Positions 27,791 through 36,530 of a stretch of 64,000 bases of DNA are shown piece after piece; positions within the stretch are counted from its first letter, which is position 1; the number at the start of each line of letters is the position of its first letter. The DNA is taken from the NCBI RefSeq assembly GCF_014201885.1, contig NZ_JACHFN010000007.1:1-64000 (forward strand). Direction: 5' to 3'. The position numbers and the translations under genes were made by a program. The notes below the pieces were generated by a model. It did no database searches, had not been told where the DNA came from, and saw only the letters and a list, made by a program, of their open reading frames with translations. This stretch comes from Deinococcus budaensis. GTDB taxonomy: Bacteria; Deinococcota; Deinococci; Deinococcales; Deinococcaceae.

Positions 27791-27946
27791 GCTCCCCCAG
27801 CTGTGAGTGGTCGGCTTGGGGCTGCGTTGTCGGGCAGTTGTCAAAACGGACGGGTCCGCCCACGCCTCCTGTTCAATCCCATTTCCTGCCCCCATCGAAA
27901 TAAGGGCCTGACCCTCCTCGTCTTCGCTTGCCAAGACGGTCAAAGG

Positions 27947-27969
27947 GGAGTACTGTGGCCCTGTACTCC
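27947..27969. promoter_or_regulatory. Palindromic operator candidate upstream of the ROK regulator
   Basis: GGAGTAC (27947-27953) and GTACTCC (27963-27969) are perfect complements with a nine-base spacer, 35 bases before the ATG at 28005. The stretch between palindrome and gene is AT-rich. A 23-bp palindrome in front of a sugar-operon regulator is a good candidate for autoregulation. Confidence 0.55.
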
Positions 27970-28004
27970 AATAATAAAGAAAGTTTCCGAACAGGAGACC
28001 AGGT

Positions 28005-29018
28005 ATGGGGCAACCTCAGACCCTTAGAAAACTCAACCGTCGACACGTTCTCCAGGCCCTACTGGACGCACCCGCGCTGACACGTCCTCAGCTGGCAGAG
28101 CAGCTTGGACTCTCGAAGGTGACGGTCGCGGCCATCGTTCAGGAATTGCTTGAGCACCAGGTCGTCGGTTTAAGCGCTCTGCCTGGGCAAGCCATAGGCC
28201 GGACACCTCAGGCTGTCCAGTTGTCGCCTACCATTGGCACCGCTCTGGCAATTGACTTGCAAGCCCATAGCATTCAGGGACAGGCCTTTTCGTTGCACGG
28301 TGACCGGACCTCCTCGTTCGGCCAGCTGATCGCTCCTCAAGACGTGGTCTCAGCTGCCGAACGCATCATCCGGGAGGTCTACACGACCGCGCCTTTTGGC
28401 CCCCTCTCCTCGGTGGTCGTGAGCGTGCCCGCACCGGTCGATCCCCTGGGCCGTATCGGGGAGCCCAATGCCTTGAGTTCTTTTGACCCCACTCCGCTAC
28501 ACGCCGCAGCCCGCGAACTTGAGCTGGACGTCGTTTATGAAAATGACGCCAACCTGGTGGCGCTGGCGTTGTCCTGCTGTTACCCAGACAGCACGACCCT
28601 CGCCGCCGTCATCGAGCGCCCCACCGGGATCGGCATGGGCCTCATTCTGAACGGCCAACTCTACCGTGGCCCCCAGGGAAGAGCGGGGGAGCTGGGGAAT
28701 GCGCCCTGGCCAGGGCAGCAGGGAGTGACCTGCATCGAGCAACTGCCGGTGGCCGAGCGACTGGACGCCACCGCCTACTCTCTGGCGGGACTGGCGATTG
28801 GGCTTGATCTGGAGCATCTGCTGTTGGTGTTTGAGGAGGCTGAACAACTGGCTTCCCGCCTGCGCCGGTTGCTTGATCCTGGTGTAAAGCTCACTCTTCC
28901 GCCGTCCTCCTCCGGCCTGCCCCTCCAGGGTGCGGGCCTGCTGGCACGCCGACGTGCCAGTGCCCGCCTGCTCGATTCCCTCGCTGATCTGCGAAACCTG
29001 GAGCCCCATGTGGCATGA
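28005..29018 (+). CDS. ROK-family transcriptional regulator
   Basis: The 337-residue protein has an N-terminal winged helix (about 1-65; LTRPQLAEQLGLSKVTVAAIVQEL) and a ROK-type ASKHA domain (VVVSVPAPVDPLGRI, VYENDANLVALAL, GMGLILNGQLYRGPQGRAGELG). The zinc-binding CxCGxxGC loop usual in ROK proteins is missing, so its sugar pocket has probably changed. It is the first gene of a long plus-strand operon and overlaps the lyase gene. CAGGAGACC precedes the ATG. Confidence 0.83.
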   Translation: MGQPQTLRKLNRRHVLQALLDAPALTRPQLAEQLGLSKVTVAAIVQELLEHQVVGLSALPGQAIGRTPQAVQLSPTIGTALAIDLQAHSIQGQAFSLHGDRTSSFGQLIAPQDVVSAAERIIREVYTTAPFGPLSSVVVSVPAPVDPLGRIGEPNALSSFDPTPLHAAARELELDVVYENDANLVALALSCCYPDSTTLAAVIERPTGIGMGLILNGQLYRGPQGRAGELGNAPWPGQQGVTCIEQLPVAERLDATAYSLAGLAIGLDLEHLLLVFEEAEQLASRLRRLLDPGVKLTLPPSSSGLPLQGAGLLARRRASARLLDSLADLRNLEPHVA

Positions 29019-30417
29019 GACCTACCTCAAGACGGTGCTCAAGCCGGACTACGTCTATGCCAGCGAACACCTGCTTCCTCAATTGTTCGACGCCCTGACC
29101 GCGCACAGCCTGATGCTGGACGCCCAGCGCTGCCCACACGCTGCGGACGCCGTCAGGCTGCTCAGGCAGCTCCGGGCCACGCACTTTCCGAAATACGATC
29201 CGCTCATCGAGGACGTGTTTTTCACGGTCGACCAGCAACTGGCTGCTCAGGATCCGGACGCGGCTGGCGCCATGCGCACGGCTCTTTCCCGCAACGACCT
29301 CGACATGACCATCTACCGGTTAAGTGCCCGGGAGCGTTTGTTGCGGGCGGCCCTGCGGCTGCTCAACCTGCGCCAGGCCTTGCTCAATCTGGCCACCCGT
29401 GAGATCGAGACCGTGATTGTGGCCTACACGCATCACCAGCCCGCCCAACCCACCACCCTCGCACACTACCTGGGCGGGCTGGAAAACGTCCTGGCACGCG
29501 ACACCGAGCGGATGTTCAATGCCCTGGGGCGCGTGAACCTGAGTCCGATGGGGGCAGTTGCCCTGGGCGGCACCAGCTTTCCGATCGACCGGCACCTCAC
29601 CGCGCAGCTGTTGGCCTTTGACCGGCCGATCGAGAACACCTACGACGCGGTGAGTGCCAGTGACTGGCAGGTTGAACTGGCCTGTACGATCACCGTGACC
29701 GCCACCACCCTGTCCCGGGGAGTGCATGACCTGCTGTTCTGGGCATCCCGCGGCCTCCTGACCCTGGAAGACGGGCTGGTCCAGGGCAGCAGCGTGATGC
29801 CGCAGAAACGCAACCCGGTGGCGCTGGAGCATGCCCGGACGAAGTTCAGCAAGGCCATCGGCATCACCCAGAGCGTCATCCTGAGTGCCCACAACGTGCC
29901 GTTCGGCGACATCAATGACCCCGGCCCAGATATGCAGCCTCCGCTGCACACCATGTGGCAGGAGTTCCGTGAAGGCACCGAACTGCTCACGGCTGCCCTG
30001 ACGAGCCCCAGGATCAACCGCGCAGCCTGGCTCAGGGAGGCCGAGACCGGAGAGTCCGTCGTGACCGAACTGGCGGACGCCATCGCCCGGCACACCGGAC
30101 AGGGTTTTCGCTACGCCCACAACACGGTGAAGACTCTCCTCGACAACCTCCATGGGGCCGGACGCGAGTTGCCCTCCACCACACCGCAGGACCTGAAGGA
30201 GTTGGGGGTCATCCTCTCTCCCGCCGAGCTGCTCCAGGCCCTCAATCCCGCCGCCTTCGTCGCTTCACGCACCACCTATGGCGGCCCTGCTCCAGCAGTG
30301 ATGGGCGGGGCGCTGGCGGCCGCCCATGGCCGGCTGCAAGGGGACTTTACGCGCCATCAGCAGGTCACTCAACGCTTTGCAGACGCCCGCAGGCGTCTCG
30401 AAGGAGGAGCTCCATGA
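29008..30417 (+). CDS. Argininosuccinate lyase-like enzyme (fumarase/ASL superfamily)
   Basis: The 469-residue protein has the superfamily signature GSSVMPQKRNP and upstream THHQPAQPTTLAHYLGG, which place it near argininosuccinate lyases. These enzymes release fumarate by breaking a C-N (or C-O) bond next to a succinyl group. It is not in an arginine operon but between a sugar regulator and a secreted deacetylase, so its substrate is probably not argininosuccinate. The ATG at 29008 (MWHETYLK), after CTGGAG, overlaps the regulator gene by 11 bases; its stop overlaps the next start by four. Confidence 0.8.
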   Translation: MWHETYLKTVLKPDYVYASEHLLPQLFDALTAHSLMLDAQRCPHAADAVRLLRQLRATHFPKYDPLIEDVFFTVDQQLAAQDPDAAGAMRTALSRNDLDMTIYRLSARERLLRAALRLLNLRQALLNLATREIETVIVAYTHHQPAQPTTLAHYLGGLENVLARDTERMFNALGRVNLSPMGAVALGGTSFPIDRHLTAQLLAFDRPIENTYDAVSASDWQVELACTITVTATTLSRGVHDLLFWASRGLLTLEDGLVQGSSVMPQKRNPVALEHARTKFSKAIGITQSVILSAHNVPFGDINDPGPDMQPPLHTMWQEFREGTELLTAALTSPRINRAAWLREAETGESVVTELADAIARHTGQGFRYAHNTVKTLLDNLHGAGRELPSTTPQDLKELGVILSPAELLQALNPAAFVASRTTYGGPAPAVMGGALAAAHGRLQGDFTRHQQVTQRFADARRRLEGGAP

Positions 30418-32651
30418 AAAAGCACAGCCTTGGGCGCTGGACGACTTCCCTTCTCGCTGCACTGGCGTGCTGCGCCGCAGCCCAGGTCGGGCCTGGAAGT
30501 TATGGGGGCACCGTGAGCGGCCTCGACCTGATGGACGTGGACCTGATGTTCATCGGGGCCCACCCGGATGACGACGGCGGCGTGACGGCCACCCTGGCGA
30601 GGTACGTCCTGGACGGGGGACACAAGGCGACGGTCATCACCCTGACCGGAGGGGAAGGGGGCGGCAACGCCACGGGCACGGAGACGGGCCGTGCTCTGGG
30701 CCTGATCCGGGAAGAGGAGGAGCGGCGCTCGCTCAGCATGGTCGGCGTCACGTCGCCGCACTTCCTGGGGCTGCGCGACTTCTACTTCACTCTGTCCGCC
30801 GAGGAAACCGAGAAGATGTGGGGCGGGCAGGCCTTCGTGTGCGATGTGGTGCGGATCGTCCGGGTGCGGCGTCCGGAGGTCATCCTGACGATGTGGCCGG
30901 GGCCGGGCACCCACGGGCAACACCAGATGGCCACGCGGGCCGCCACCCTGGCCTACAACTACGCCGGGGACGCCAAGTATTGCCCGGAGCAGCTCAAGGA
31001 AGGCATCGTTCCCTTCACGCCCCTCAAGCTGTACTACTACCCGGGGAGCGCCGCAGACGCCACAGTCAGGATTCCCACCGACGACATCTCCCGCACCGCC
31101 CGCATCCGTTACGCGGACCTCAAGAGTGTGGCTCAGTTCAACTACCGCTCCCAGGGCTGGGACGCCACCAATACCCTGCCTGCCCGGGCAGCCAACCCGG
31201 AGTCGTTCATGCTGGTGGGAGCCCGCGTCCCCGTGGCTGAGCAGGAAACGTCCCTGCTCACGGGTGCGGTGACGGCTGGGACGTCCCCGGTGGGGGTCCG
31301 CCTGGAAATTCGCCCGGACAGCTATGAGATCGGTCTCGGCCGGGCGGCCCCGGTCCGGGTCACCCTGACCAACCAGACGGGGATGCCGATGACGGCGACC
31401 CGGCTTCGCCTGAACGCGCCTGAAGGCTGGCAGGTCACCGGGGGATCAGCGTCCCGGACGCTCGCGCCGGGTGAAACGCATACCGCCGTTTTCAACGTCA
31501 CCGCGCCTGCTGGCGCCAAGGCGGAGAACATGCGGCTCACGGCAAGCTACACGGCCACCCAGGAGGACCGGGGCATCTCGGGCCGCAACGCCGCCTTCGT
31601 GCGCCCACTTCCTGCTGTGGTCGCCACGTTCGCTCCGACGTTCGATGTGGCGGGCTATCAGGCCTTCGCCCGTGAGACGGGCACCGAGTGGGTCACCGGC
31701 AGCCTGGCGACCCGTTTGCCGCTGGTGGTGGGACAATCCACCGAGGTCACAGTCAACGTCACCAACCGCGGTACGTCAGCCGCCAGCGGTCAGCTGGAGC
31801 TGAAGTTGCCGCCAGGCGTCACGCTCGTCGGCTCGCCGCAGTACCAGGTTGGGGCGGGCGCGACCACCCAGGTCCGCGTTCAGCTGCAGGCGACGGCCGC
31901 CGCCCTCCCCGCTGGTCGGCAGAGCGCGCTGCTCCCGATCAGCCTGAGCACCGCTGGATTCACCGACCAGGCCAACGCCTACGTGCTGCCCAGCCTGACC
32001 ATTCCGCGCCTGGGCACCGCTCCCAAGATCGACGGCGACCTGAGTGACATGGCGGCGGGCGCAGGCGGCGCGTTGGGGCCGGAAGACCTGTGGTGGCGCA
32101 CCAAGCCGGACTCACCCGCCGACGCCAGCGCCTCGTTCAAGATGGGCTACGACGACCAGTACCTGTACGTCGGCCTGAACGTCAAAGATGAGTTGGTGGC
32201 CTGTAACATTGCTCCGAACGACGTCAAGGCCCAGCTGCGGTCCGACGCGATCGGCATCACGGTCGACCCCACGGGTCAGAGCCGGGACACTTCAACCACC
32301 CTCCAGGCGGCGGCCTTTCCCTGCACCACCGCAGGCTTCCAGGCCCGGGGCTTCCGCGACGCCGACGCCAATCAGGGCGTGATGGAAGAGACCGCGCCGG
32401 GCATGCAGGTCGCCTCGGTCAAGGTGGACGGTGGCTACGCCATCGAGTTTCGACTTCCCTGGGCCGCCATGCCCACCCAACCCAAGGCGGGCGCTACTGT
32501 GGGCCTGAACCTCGTGATGTATGACGGCGACCAGGAAGGCGCCCGTGTGGGAGCGAATATCAGCCAGAGCGGTCTGGCCTGGTCAGCCTTCTCCTGGGGC
32601 GGCAAGCAGGCTCTGCCCTACCTGTGGCCACGCGTCACCCTCGGCAACTGA
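30414..32651 (+). CDS. Secreted PIG-L deacetylase with NEW3-like and CBM9-like domains
   Basis: The 745-residue protein has a signal peptide (about 1-24), a PIG-L/LmbE zinc deacetylase domain (about 40-280; GAHPDDD at 48-54 and a later GTHGQHQ) and two beta-sandwich stretches of the NEW3 kind (about 310-390 and 420-520; VRVTLTNQTGMPM, VTVNVTNRGTSAASG). It ends in a CBM9-like sugar-binding domain (about 525-745; KIDGDLSDM, MGYDDQYLYVGLNVKD, IEFRLPW). It probably removes acyl groups from an extracellular glycan. The fusion of a PIG-L catalytic domain with a CBM9-like module is unusual to me. Confidence 0.82.
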   Translation: MKKHSLGRWTTSLLAALACCAAAQVGPGSYGGTVSGLDLMDVDLMFIGAHPDDDGGVTATLARYVLDGGHKATVITLTGGEGGGNATGTETGRALGLIREEEERRSLSMVGVTSPHFLGLRDFYFTLSAEETEKMWGGQAFVCDVVRIVRVRRPEVILTMWPGPGTHGQHQMATRAATLAYNYAGDAKYCPEQLKEGIVPFTPLKLYYYPGSAADATVRIPTDDISRTARIRYADLKSVAQFNYRSQGWDATNTLPARAANPESFMLVGARVPVAEQETSLLTGAVTAGTSPVGVRLEIRPDSYEIGLGRAAPVRVTLTNQTGMPMTATRLRLNAPEGWQVTGGSASRTLAPGETHTAVFNVTAPAGAKAENMRLTASYTATQEDRGISGRNAAFVRPLPAVVATFAPTFDVAGYQAFARETGTEWVTGSLATRLPLVVGQSTEVTVNVTNRGTSAASGQLELKLPPGVTLVGSPQYQVGAGATTQVRVQLQATAAALPAGRQSALLPISLSTAGFTDQANAYVLPSLTIPRLGTAPKIDGDLSDMAAGAGGALGPEDLWWRTKPDSPADASASFKMGYDDQYLYVGLNVKDELVACNIAPNDVKAQLRSDAIGITVDPTGQSRDTSTTLQAAAFPCTTAGFQARGFRDADANQGVMEETAPGMQVASVKVDGGYAIEFRLPWAAMPTQPKAGATVGLNLVMYDGDQEGARVGANISQSGLAWSAFSWGGKQALPYLWPRVTLGN

Positions 32652-32683
32652 GTCCGGCCTCTCATCCTTTCAAGGAGAAGAAC

Positions 32684-33922
32684 ATGAAAAAGCTGCTTAC
32701 CCTGGCCCTCGCCCTGACCGTCACTGCTTCCGCCGCTCCCGTGACCCTGACCTACTGGCAGTACGATTTCGCCACCAAGGTCAGCACCATGAACGAGCTG
32801 ATCAAGAAATTCGAGGCGCAGAACCCCGACATCAAGATCAAACAGGAAACCTTTCCCTACGACGCCTACAACCAGAAGGTCGCCTCGAGCGTGCCAGCCG
32901 GGCAGGGACCGGACGTGGTGAACTTGTTCTACGGCTGGCTGCCCCAATACGTGGACAGCGGCTTTCTCCAGCCGCTGCCCGCCAAGGACTTCCCGACGAA
33001 GCAGATCGAGAGCACCTTCGTTCCCATGGTCCAGACCAGCAAGATCAATGGCCAGTACTACGCGTTGCCAACGTCCGTGCGCACCCTGGCGGTGTTCTAT
33101 AACAAAGACCTCTTCAAGCAGGCGCGCATCGTGCCTCCCCGCACCTGGGAGGACTTTATCGCCGCCGGTCAGAAGATCGTGAAGGGGGCGCCCCCACGCT
33201 TCAGTGTCCTGGGTTTCGGCATTCAGCCGGACGGCCAGGATTACCACGTGGTCCGCGAGGTGCTGGTCCGGCAGTTCGGAGGCGTCCCCTTCAGCAAGGA
33301 CGGCAAGCAGGTCACCTACGACAGCAACGCGGGCGTGCGGGCGATGACCTTCTACACCGACCTGATGACGAAGTACAAACTGGGGACCCCCAACTTCTTT
33401 CCTGGCAACAACAGCTACCGCGACGCGTTCATTGCGGGCAAGGTCGGCATGATCATTGACGGCTCCTTCGCCATCGGCTCCATCGAGAAGGGCGCAAAAT
33501 TCAACTGGGGCGTCGTGCCGCTGCCCGTGCTGAAGGCCAACGGGGTCCGGGGCAACTTCGGGTCGTATTGGGTCAACGGCATCACCAAAAACGCCAAGGG
33601 GGATAAGCTCGCCGCCTCCGTGAAGTTCCTGAAGTTCCTGACCAGCGAAGAAACGCAGCGCACCTGGCTCGACGCTGTCGGCGAGATCCCGGCTGGCCGG
33701 AAACTGTCTGGAACTGCGGCCCTCCGCACCCACCCGGTTTACGGCCCCTTCGTCAGTGCGCTGCCGTTCGCTTCCTCGACCCTGTTCGTGGATGAAGCCG
33801 GGCAGCGCAAGGCCTGGGTCGACGCCATCAACACCGTCATCTTGCAGGGGAACAGCCCGGCCAACGCAGTCAACAGGGCTGCGGCGGAAGAGCAAAAGAT
33901 CCTGAATGGCTACTACAAATAA
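32684..33922 (+). CDS. Sugar ABC transporter substrate-binding protein
   Basis: A 412-residue exported protein: signal peptide MKKLLTLALALTVTASA without a lipobox Cys, then a family-1 extracellular solute-binding fold (TLTYWQYDF, EAQNPDIKIKQE, AFIAGKVGMIIDGSFA). It delivers a sugar or oligosaccharide to the two permeases that follow. AAGGAG precedes the ATG at 32684. Its 3' end overlaps the first permease gene by 17 bases. Confidence 0.9.
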   Translation: MKKLLTLALALTVTASAAPVTLTYWQYDFATKVSTMNELIKKFEAQNPDIKIKQETFPYDAYNQKVASSVPAGQGPDVVNLFYGWLPQYVDSGFLQPLPAKDFPTKQIESTFVPMVQTSKINGQYYALPTSVRTLAVFYNKDLFKQARIVPPRTWEDFIAAGQKIVKGAPPRFSVLGFGIQPDGQDYHVVREVLVRQFGGVPFSKDGKQVTYDSNAGVRAMTFYTDLMTKYKLGTPNFFPGNNSYRDAFIAGKVGMIIDGSFAIGSIEKGAKFNWGVVPLPVLKANGVRGNFGSYWVNGITKNAKGDKLAASVKFLKFLTSEETQRTWLDAVGEIPAGRKLSGTAALRTHPVYGPFVSALPFASSTLFVDEAGQRKAWVDAINTVILQGNSPANAVNRAAAEEQKILNGYYK

Positions 33923-34850
33923 ACTGGTGGGGGGACAGGCTCCGGCCCGTTCCCCCCGTAAGAGGAACACGGTCAGACAACGGCAGACGATGACGGCCTA
34001 TACCTTCTTGCTGGTGCCTCTGCTCTTCTTCCTGATCGTGCGGTTCATTCCGACCTTCATGTCACTTCGTCTGAGCCTGTTCGACTGGAACATTCTCCGG
34101 GAGCAGCAGCCTTTCGTCGGCCTGGAGAACTACCGCACGCTGGTCGCCGACGAAAAGTTCGGGCAGTCCCTGAGGAATACGGCCCTCTACACCCTTTTCG
34201 GCGTGCCGCTCCAGATTGGCTTGGGATTGGCCCTGGCGCTGATGCTGAGCCGCGTTGTCGCTCTGCGGGGCCTTTACCGGGCGCTGTACTTCGCGCCGTA
34301 CGTCACGCCCATCGTGGCCGCCGCCTGGGTCTGGCAGTGGGTCTTCAGCCCGCAATTTGGCCCGGTCAATACCGTTCTCGGCTGGCTCCAGCTTCCTCCC
34401 CAGCCCTTTCTGACCTCTCCGGACCAGGCGCTGGCAACCACCGCCGGGCTGGTCGTCTGGCAGAACCTGGGATTCCAGGTCGTGCTGTTCCTAGCCGGTC
34501 TGGCGGCCATTCCCCGCAGCTACTACGAGGCGGCGGAGATCGACGGGGCGACGGGCACCCAGTCCTTCTGGAGAATCACGCTGCCGCTGCTGAACCCGAC
34601 CATCGTCTTCAGCGTGGTCACCGGGACGATCTCGTACCTTCAGCTGTTCACGCAGGTCGTGAATCTTAATTTCACGGACCAGGGCGGGCCGCTGGGCAGC
34701 ACCCTGACCGTCGCCGTCTACATCTACCAGATGGCCTTTGGCCGCTTCCAGATGGGTTACGCCTCCGCCATCACGGTGGTGCTGTTCGGCATCATCCTCG
34801 CCATCACCCTGCTGCAACTGCGCTTTCTCACGCGGAGGTACGACACATGA
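33906..34850 (+). CDS. Sugar ABC transporter permease (MalF/UgpA type)
   Basis: The 314-residue protein has six membrane segments and the EAA loop YYEAAEIDGATGTQSFWRITLPLL, where the ATPase docks. It pairs with the substrate-binding protein upstream and the second permease downstream (ATGA overlap). No ATPase gene is present in the operon, so a shared MsmX/MalK-type ATPase elsewhere is implied. An internal start at 33990 (MTAYTF) is a less likely alternative. Confidence 0.9.
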   Translation: MATTNKLVGGQAPARSPRKRNTVRQRQTMTAYTFLLVPLLFFLIVRFIPTFMSLRLSLFDWNILREQQPFVGLENYRTLVADEKFGQSLRNTALYTLFGVPLQIGLGLALALMLSRVVALRGLYRALYFAPYVTPIVAAAWVWQWVFSPQFGPVNTVLGWLQLPPQPFLTSPDQALATTAGLVVWQNLGFQVVLFLAGLAAIPRSYYEAAEIDGATGTQSFWRITLPLLNPTIVFSVVTGTISYLQLFTQVVNLNFTDQGGPLGSTLTVAVYIYQMAFGRFQMGYASAITVVLFGIILAITLLQLRFLTRRYDT

Positions 34851-35701
34851 CCGTGGCCGCCTCAGCGCCCAGAAAACGGGTAGAGACGCGCACCCTGCTG
34901 GTCTACGCCGCCCTGACGGTGGGCGTCATCCTCACCCTCTTTCCCTTCGCCTGGATGCTCCTGACCAGCCTGAAAAGTTTTCAGGAGCTGTTCAACCTGA
35001 GTTTCCTGCCCAGTCAGCCGACCCTGGACAACTACCGTCAGGTGCTGACGGAAACCCGGTTCCTGCAATGGTTCGGCAACAGCCTGCTGGTGGCGTCTGT
35101 CACGACAGCCAGCGTGCTGTTCTTCGACTCGCTGGTGGGCTACACCCTGGCCAAGTTCGATTTCCCAGGCAAGAACCTGGTGTTCATCCTGATTCTCTCG
35201 ACCCTGATGATCCCGACCGAGATGCTGGTGATTCCCTGGTTCGTGGGGGTCACGGACATAGGGCTTACCCAGAGCGTGCCCGGGGCCTATTTCTCGATCA
35301 TGTTCCCCGGTCTGATCAGCGCATTCGGGGTCTTTCTGATGCGGCAGTTCTTCGACACGCTCCCCAATGACCTGCTGGAAGCGGCCCGGATCGACGGCAT
35401 GCACGAGTTCGGCATCTTCTGGCGGATTGCCCTGCCACTGGTGCGTCCCGCCCTGGCGAGCCTGGCTATCTTTACCTTCCTGGGCAATTGGAACGCCTTC
35501 CTCTGGCCGCTGATCGTGATTCAGCAGCCCCAGTTCCGCACGCTGCCGATCGGAACGGCTCTGTTCAACGGCGAGGCTGGAACCCAGTGGGGATTGATCA
35601 TGGCGGCCAGCAGCCTGGCCGTGATCCCGGTGCTGATCGTGTTCGCCATCTTCCAGAAGCAGATCATCGAAGGCATCGTGCTAACCGGGTTGAAAGGCTG
35701 A
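34847..35701 (+). CDS. Sugar ABC transporter permease (MalG/UgpE type)
   Basis: The 284-residue inner-membrane protein has six membrane segments, the EAA loop LLEAARIDGMHEFGIFWRIA and the typical ending QKQIIEGIVLTGLKG. It is the second half of the permease pair and overlaps the first by four bases. The cytosolic deacetylase gene begins one base after its stop. Confidence 0.9.
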   Translation: MTVAASAPRKRVETRTLLVYAALTVGVILTLFPFAWMLLTSLKSFQELFNLSFLPSQPTLDNYRQVLTETRFLQWFGNSLLVASVTTASVLFFDSLVGYTLAKFDFPGKNLVFILILSTLMIPTEMLVIPWFVGVTDIGLTQSVPGAYFSIMFPGLISAFGVFLMRQFFDTLPNDLLEAARIDGMHEFGIFWRIALPLVRPALASLAIFTFLGNWNAFLWPLIVIQQPQFRTLPIGTALFNGEAGTQWGLIMAASSLAVIPVLIVFAIFQKQIIEGIVLTGLKG

Positions 35702-35702
35702 G

Positions 35703-36530
35703 ATGCGCCCGTCCCTCCTGGCCGTCTTTGCCCACCCAGACGACGAAACACTTCGCTGCGGCGGCACCCTGGCCCGCTATGCACAGCTTGGCGTGCGCGT
35801 GACTCTGGTGTGTCTCACCCGGGGAGAAGCGGGCAAGAACACGGATCCGGCCCTGGGGGAGATCGATCTGGCGCAGCGCCGTGAAGCGGAACTGCGGGAG
35901 GCCTGCACCCACTTGACCATCGACCCTCCCCTCTTCCTCGGCTACCACGACAGTGGACGGGGCGAGCGGCTGCGCCGGGATGATCCGCTGGCGACCATCA
36001 ACGCCGATCCCCTGGAGATGGAAGCGAAGGTGCTGGAGATCGTCGCCCGGGTCCAGCCACAGGTCATGCTGAGCTTCGACCCACACGGGATCTACGGCCA
36101 CCCGGATCATCTGGTCGCCCACCGCCTGGCCACCGCCGTATTCGCGCGCAGTGGAAGCGTCGGAGTCCCGATCTCCAGGCTCTATTACACGGTGCAGACC
36201 CACTCGGAAATGCGCCTGCTCCAGACTGGCCGCTGCTTGGGCGTCCTTTCCGGTCTGGAACCGGACACCTACGCCGTCTGTGAGGAGACCGTCGCCGCCC
36301 GGGTGGATATTGCCCAGCAGGGCGAACGGAAACGCCGGGCGCTGTACGCGCACCGAACGCAGACCGGCCCCCTCAGCACCCTGGGTAACCTGACCGAAGC
36401 GCAGTGGAAGCCCCTCCTGACGTCTGAGACCTTCAGCCTGGGCGGCACCCGCACGCCCATTGCACGCTACCCACATCCGGACCTCTTCGAGGGCCTGCCG
36501 CACCCCGGGTTCCGGGACGTTCAAGCATGA
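35703..36530 (+). CDS. Cytosolic PIG-L family deacetylase
   Basis: The 275-residue protein has no signal peptide and carries AHPDDE (10-15), GGTLARYAQLGV, FLGYHDSG and GIYGHPDHLVAHR, the zinc site and second metal ligand motif of PIG-L/LmbE enzymes. Relatives deacetylate GlcNAc-type sugars (diacetylchitobiose deacetylase, BshB, MshB). Here it would act on the imported sugar before the kinase. Overlap with the kinase gene by four bases argues for coupled expression. Confidence 0.86.
   Translation: MRPSLLAVFAHPDDETLRCGGTLARYAQLGVRVTLVCLTRGEAGKNTDPALGEIDLAQRREAELREACTHLTIDPPLFLGYHDSGRGERLRRDDPLATINADPLEMEAKVLEIVARVQPQVMLSFDPHGIYGHPDHLVAHRLATAVFARSGSVGVPISRLYYTVQTHSEMRLLQTGRCLGVLSGLEPDTYAVCEETVAARVDIAQQGERKRRALYAHRTQTGPLSTLGNLTEAQWKPLLTSETFSLGGTRTPIARYPHPDLFEGLPHPGFRDVQA

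Noticed and set aside
27582..27863. Minus-strand small gene over the inverted-repeat element
   Set aside because: It exists only because the repeat region is open; no ribosome-binding site and it overlaps the MFS remnant.
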